A stretch of 64,000 bases of DNA from Filosporella fistucella (Eukaryota; Ascomycota; Leotiomycetes; Helotiales): contig JAQJZZ010000014.1 in assembly GCA_030077755.1 (NCBI GenBank), forward strand, positions 1,860,001-1,924,000. Reading direction: 5' to 3'. The translations under genes were made by a program, and so were the position numbers. Positions 59,954-64,000 of this stretch are shown here, piece by piece. The number at the start of each line of letters is the position of its first letter. The stretch's first letter is position 1. The notes beneath the pieces are model-generated. The model had not been told where the DNA came from and searched no databases. It saw nothing but the letters and a program-made list of their open reading frames with translations.

Positions 59954-60355
59954 TTATCTCCAATTGTGGTATAAAATAGTCCTAGGATCAACTCCTGCAT
60001 CTCGAGCCGCATCGTACTCGGCTCTATCCCTTCGGAGCTGCTCTTGATACTCGGGTGCCGATTCGCGCCATAACATCTCCTCATATGCTCGTTGCATCTC
60101 ATCGCACTGGCACTGTCTCGGGTTGGAAGAACATCGCTGCCAGTTAGCGAACACATTTATTTCACAATCATCACATCTGGTAGGAATTTCTTGGAAGCCT
60201 GGCCTAACAAGCTTGTAAGGACAATCCCATCCAGTTGCGTAATTGGATATTATGCCATTGTGACAATAACTGAAAGTTGGACCACGCCCCTCGAAAAAGT
60301 GATAGCACTTTGGATGAACTTCGCATTTGAATCTGTTACGGCCAACATAGCACAT
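59954..60355 (-). CDS. Hypothetical Cys-rich protein, 133 residues
   Basis: One uninterrupted frame from an ATG at 60355. Ten cysteines fall in the first 85 residues, in C..C-like pairs ('MCYVGRNRFKC', 'RCDDCE', 'QRCSSNPRQCQCDEM'), suggesting zinc binding, and a charged helix follows ('YEEMLWRESAPEYQEQLRRDRAEYDAARDAG'). There is no signal peptide. I do not recognise a family; similar small Cys/His proteins with a helical tail are common lineage-specific genes in leotiomycetes and dothideomycetes (general impression, not a search). The cysteine spacing argues for a real gene. Other exons upstream cannot be excluded. Confidence 0.5.
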   Translation of the reverse strand: MCYVGRNRFKCEVHPKCYHFFEGRGPTFSYCHNGIISNYATGWDCPYKLVRPGFQEIPTRCDDCEINVFANWQRCSSNPRQCQCDEMQRAYEEMLWRESAPEYQEQLRRDRAEYDAARDAGVDPRTILYHNWR

Positions 60356-61808
60356 CTTGCAGGAAACTCGGGTTGTTGATGATCACGGGAAAGTTAAGCT
60401 GTTGAATGTGTTGATGTTCTCTTACGCTTGTAAAGTACCTGTGTTCGACTCTCGCCTCGAAGATTTTAGTTTGGATTTGAGATGCTTTTGTATGAAGATT
60501 GTGTAAATGTTATGAAGAATTAAGAAGAGAGTTGGGTTGCATGCTGTTTTCTTTTATGCTCCTTGGATCCCTCTCAAGAACTTGTTTGCCTGATTCAAGA
60601 GCTCTTACTTGAGAATCACAAGTAGTTCTGCACATACATATATTTAGTGATTGCGCTGCGCATGTTCGTGCTTTCCATTCACGCAAGAGGGAATCAAATT
60701 TGCACAAAGAGAGATGGTTTTGGATTTATTGTCCCGTTAGACGGCGAGCTTATGGGAACATCAGGGCTGGTAGCCCTCAAATTCGAACGTAATTTAATGC
60801 CATAAGCAGCAATTGCTCCTGTGCTTGGAGCTATGCCAACTTGTGGATGCATCTAAAAAAGAAGAAGATCCTAGATCATAATCCTGCACATCTCAATCCA
60901 GATAGATATTATGCTGCTCAAAATAGATTCCGTTGTCAAAAGTGCTGGCGATGTTTTCCAATGGGAGTAGTGAAGGCTGCAACACTCTGGCTAGTCAAAA
61001 GAAGAAGTAGAGAAAGAGAAAAATAAACTTCACTTCGAAGTAAAACACAAAAAACTTCAGTACCCCCTTTGAAATGGGGATACCTAGGAAAAACTGCCCA
61101 GACCAGTTTTTTCAAGTTCGCACGTTTGTGGTGAGTCACTCGATCGAATTAGCTGTTGTTTTTTTGTTTTTTGTTATTGTCGAACTCGGTATCTCGGATT
61201 GTTGGCCAAAGTTTACTCTGATCCTCCTCACAGTTTGACCTGACCACTCCACCAGGGGAACGGCGCCTTCTGCTTAGTTGCAAAACGGGTTATTTGGTTC
61301 TATATAGGGTAGATGTGCGTGGTGGCACGTGTTCAATGGCACATGCTCGCGCTCAGGCGTGTTGCGTACTTGCATCAAGAACCCATATTGGGACAGGCAG
61401 AAACCTGACTTCCACCAAGGTATGGAAGGCAAATCTGCCCTGATTAGAATTTCCCCCTAGCCGCCTCAAAACAGTGAAAGTTAATGCCCCAACCCAAAGT
61501 TAGCATTGGCATATTGCTACTAGAAATTGCACAAATATTACATATCAGGTGCCCAGGATGACTACGCTTTGCTTATGGACTGCTTTCTGGACGGATAAAC
61601 CATGGTTAATGGTATTGTATAAGACAACGCTTTCTCAAGCCAATGCTTTCTCAAACCAACGTTACTCATATCCTACATTTCTGCTCCATACCCTTCCAAC
61701 AATTGGAAACCAGGAATGTAAGGTACTGTTACTGTAAACTCTTCTGGTATTTCACAATCACTACATCTTAATGTCATTTCCCAAGTAGCATTGACTCACT
61801 CATTTATT
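60356..61808. other. 1.4-kb gene-free stretch
   Basis: Short frames without motifs. No gene, repeat array or RNA gene recognised. Confidence 0.4.
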
Positions 61809-62072
61809 CTAGCTTCTGCCACGTCCGCCCGGTGGAGGCATCAAGTCGCGATCATTTTGTGAGCTGGTACTGTTTTGTCTCTCGGTGTGTCCTCCGCTTC
61901 TACCAGATGCTCCACTATGGTGGCCTCCTCTACCATTACCCGTTTTAGGATGATGATGATTTCCAGGCGTACTAGCTGGGCTAGAAGCATTGAAAGGACT
62001 CGAGGGACCAGATGGACTTTCCATGGCGAAACGACGAATAAGTTCTGCAGATTGAGTTTCCAAAGAGTTCAT
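61809..62072 (-). CDS. Low-complexity Gly/Ser/His-rich frame, 87 residues
   Basis: Starts 'MNSLETQSAELIRRFAME' (a short amphipathic helix) and continues as a disordered Ser/Pro, then Gly/His/Arg tail ('NGRGGHHSGASGRSGGH'). It overlaps by four bases the stop codon of the Cys-rich frame directly upstream, in another phase. The composition looks protein-like, but there is no domain. It could be the C-terminal part of the upstream gene after a frame break in an A-run at 62072-62075, or an independent small gene. Confidence 0.3.
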   Translation of the reverse strand: MNSLETQSAELIRRFAMESPSGPSSPFNASSPASTPGNHHHPKTGNGRGGHHSGASGRSGGHTERQNSTSSQNDRDLMPPPGGRGRS

Positions 62073-62388
62073 TTTCTCTCTCTTTCCTCTAATACAGGTG
62101 CGTCTAATTTAGCCTTGCAGTCACACAACCTACGACTGCACGCTGGAAGATTCACCTCACGTTGAGCGAGGCAGTGAGGGCAGCGGGCGTTGATGATCAC
62201 TGGCCGTCGAAATTTCTCGTTCTCACGCGAGCAATGTCTACCCCTTGGTACATATGGGCGGCCAAGTGCCTATGATAGTCGCATGCCTGGACCAGTCCAT
62301 CAGAACCATTGTGAAAGCACACCGGGTGCTCAATCATAACGTACTTACTCCAAGTCCAGCGACACGTTTTGATCTCGATATGTTGAAA
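62069..62388 (-). CDS. Probable spliced Cys-rich zinc-binding protein (5' end unresolved)
   Basis: The terminal exon (62269-62069, 67 codons with stop) contains 'RHCSRENEKFRRP', 'ARCPHCLAQREVNLPAC' and 'LCDCKAKLD': six cysteines and a His spaced like a small zinc domain, followed by a charged helix 'APVLEERERK'. A 79-base intron (62270-62348, GTAAGT...ATAG) joins it in frame to an exon of at least 40 bases (62388-62349; 'FNISRSKRVAGLG'). I could not place the start codon or first exon; the upstream DNA contains an ATC/GAT microsatellite. The family is not recognised. The spliced frame, good splice sites and cysteine pattern are the only evidence. Confidence 0.35.
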
Positions 62389-62544
62389 CTGTGTTAGAAG
62401 CCACTAAAAGAAGGTACTTGTCTTTGATGTGATGACCAAACCTTGTCAGTAGGTTGAAAGTCTTGTGTGTAACCTCTGAGCAAGTAAGCAGGTTTCTCTT
62501 TATGAAGAAGTTCTGGTGTTGCGTTACAGGAAGACGATTGATGG

Positions 62545-62595
<51 letters not shown>

Positions 62596-62967
62596 GGAAC
62601 AACTCTTCTCGCAGGAAACTGGAAGGTTTTATACTTTTTGTTTCTCTAAGTGATTCACAACTCTTCATGGCAGTGTTGCGAAGTTGGGATAATGTCGTGA
62701 ATCACGGAGAGATTATTTGAATGTCATCAAAATGATTCTAGGTTATCAGATCAGATCAAGAATTGAATTGTGCAGGAGACTTTTCAACTTGAGTTAAGGC
62801 TCGGAACGGTGTTTATGTATCCGATTCCAACATAGCTTATTTGCTGATTTAAGAGCCCCGACGCCCAAAGTCAATGAAACTCATATGAACAAATTATTGA
62901 GTCTGAAACAGAAAGGCTTACTGCATTAGCTTCAGACTCCACAACACAACCCCCCGACTTCATCCAT
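62389..62967. other. Intergenic stretch with microsatellite
   Basis: Between the Cys-rich gene and the end of the GTPase gene. Contains the GAT repeat; a poly-Ile/poly-Met open frame over it is a repeat artefact. Confidence 0.45.
62540..62595. repeat. GAT/ATG trinucleotide microsatellite
   Basis: About 17-18 near-perfect copies of the unit GAT. Likely length-variable. Confidence 0.95.
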
Positions 62968-64000
62968 TCACCACATGTTCCTCTGCTCATGGCCACATTT
63001 TTTACATTTATATCTACCCATACGACTGGTTTTTCTGCCGCAGTCCAAGCAATGGTAGCCTCCAAGCCCGAATAGCCCTTTCCTTTGAACTTTGGGGAGT
63101 TTCTTCGGGGCAGGCACCGTTTGCAGATACAACTTTTCTGCTTCTAAACGGGCTATTTTGGCGCGGTTTTGTTCCAAGGCAGCACTTAGATTTCTCGCAA
63201 GGTCTCTATCACCTGCCCAATGTCAGTCTTTCCAATCCACTACCAGTTTTACATGGCCTAGTAGATCTGTGAAATTGATTGAACAGGTGAATCTCACGAG
63301 CTAGTTGAGCAGTCTTTAGCTCCTTCACAGAATCTTCGTGTTCGGATCTGAGTCTTTGCTCCAGTTTCTTGAGTTCACCCATGATCTCCGAACCGGCTGT
63401 AGTCTGGATGAGGCTAGATCCGCTATGAAGCTCTTCCTGAAGCTGGGTCGGTCTGGGCCTTTTCTTCATCAAGGACTTCACCAGATCGAGAGCCTTGTTG
63501 CCGGATTTGTACTCTACCCGAGCAACAGAAGAGCCCTTTGAAATCATGTTATACCAGAATTTTTCCTTTAGCTCGGCTTCACGACGTTCTCCTTCCTTGT
63601 CTGTCACCTTGTCCCACATTGTCGTTGCGAGAGCGACATTTTTTAGAGTCTTTGTTCCACATAACTTCTGCATCATTATGAGATTCTTGAGACTTGGTCC
63701 ATCCATACGAACGTCAATGATACGGTGAAGGTATATGATTCCAGAAAGTAGCTGCCCGTCTTCATAATTATCTTGCATCCACGTAGCGATCCGTGCCAAA
63801 ATCTCACTATCGCTGAAGTTGGTATCACTGAATCCTGGAGTGTCAACAAGTACTACGTTGACATTGTCGATGACACATGGTACCGCGAGGACATCTTCCG
63901 TACCTGTATCAACGCATCAGCTTTACCCATTACTGCTTGGTGAACAAAGCCTCACATGATTCAAGTCCATGCCCAACTTCAATATCCGCTCCAGTAACGG
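62968..64000 (-). CDS. P-loop GTPase-like protein with coiled coil and zinc ribbon (partial)
   Basis: The 5' part lies beyond the right edge. Exons visible are >64000-63956, 63903-63298 and 63212-62968; both introns are consensus and in frame. 'VVLVDTPGFSDT' is a G3 motif (DxxG), 'VALATTMWDKV' looks like a G4 motif of the T-x-W-D kind, and 'YLHRIIDVRMDGPSLKNLIMM' is typical of fungal AIG1/IRG-like G-domain proteins. A charged coiled coil follows ('ELKKLEQRLRSEHEDSVKELK', 'LEQNRAKIARLEAEKLYLQ'). The C-terminus has two CxxC pairs, 'YHCLDCGRK' and 'YKCKKCGHE', making a zinc ribbon. Function is unknown. Such proteins are numerous in filamentous fungi and are sometimes linked to incompatibility or stress responses. 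Confidence 0.75.

Noticed and set aside
62345..62668. 107-codon minus-strand frame with poly-Ile
   Set aside because: Created by translating the GAT microsatellite.
1..64000. Transposons, CRISPR arrays, rRNA
   Set aside because: No transposase or reverse-transcriptase motifs, spaced identical repeats or rRNA signatures were seen on reading; old fragments could still be missed without a search.

Overview
The window is nuclear DNA of a filamentous ascomycete (Pezizomycotina). The evidence is short introns of about 44-110 bases with GTAAGT-like donors and CTAAC/CTGAC branch sites, Zn2Cys6 regulators, an Ayg1-type hydrolase, GH75 chitosanase, UstYa/DUF3328 sequence and SAGA/SWR1 subunits. The gene mix and the fairly AT-rich spacers fit a leotiomycete (Helotiales-like), but that placement is inference. 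The window holds about 19 well-supported intact protein genes, one gene cut by the right edge, a few uncertain small genes and three decayed genes. I saw no rRNA, tRNA, CRISPR array or intact transposon.

Layout: 1-6.9 kb has a metaxin/FAX-like GST-fold protein, a Zn2Cys6 regulator, an NmrA-like oxidoreductase and a small mitochondrial membrane protein. 7.7-14.4 kb has an Ayg1-type heptaketide hydrolase and, on the same strand, a Fet3/Abr1-type multicopper oxidase, a pairing known from DHN-melanin clusters. 17-26 kb has a delta-12 fatty-acid desaturase, a GH75 chitosanase with two extra Cys-rich modules, a DUF4419 protein and the SWR1 subunit Swc2/Vps72. A 4.6-kb gene-free stretch with a pyrimidine-rich leader precedes a Jsn1/Puf2-type Pumilio protein (30.6-34.2 kb).

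35-42.5 kb is the most unusual part. A broken gene for a repetitive, apparently secreted protein and a broken UstYa-like (DUF3328) gene lie beside two intact divergent MFS transporters. Together these are the parts expected of a fungal ribosomal-peptide (dikaritin-like) locus in decay; this reading is inference.

43-56 kb returns to housekeeping genes mixed with accessory ones: the SAGA subunit Sgf73, a secreted alpha/beta hydrolase, a small secreted protein, a damaged acetate-transporter (GPR1/FUN34/YaaH) gene, a ketopantoate reductase, the 60S factor Alb1, the BAR protein Rvs161 and a peptidyl-tRNA hydrolase. 57-64 kb has a cutinase-regulator-like Zn2Cys6 factor, small Cys-rich genes, microsatellites and the 3' part of a P-loop GTPase with a C-terminal zinc ribbon.

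Gene models were built by hand. Every splice choice listed keeps frame, and many were checked against remembered family motifs. No database search was run.
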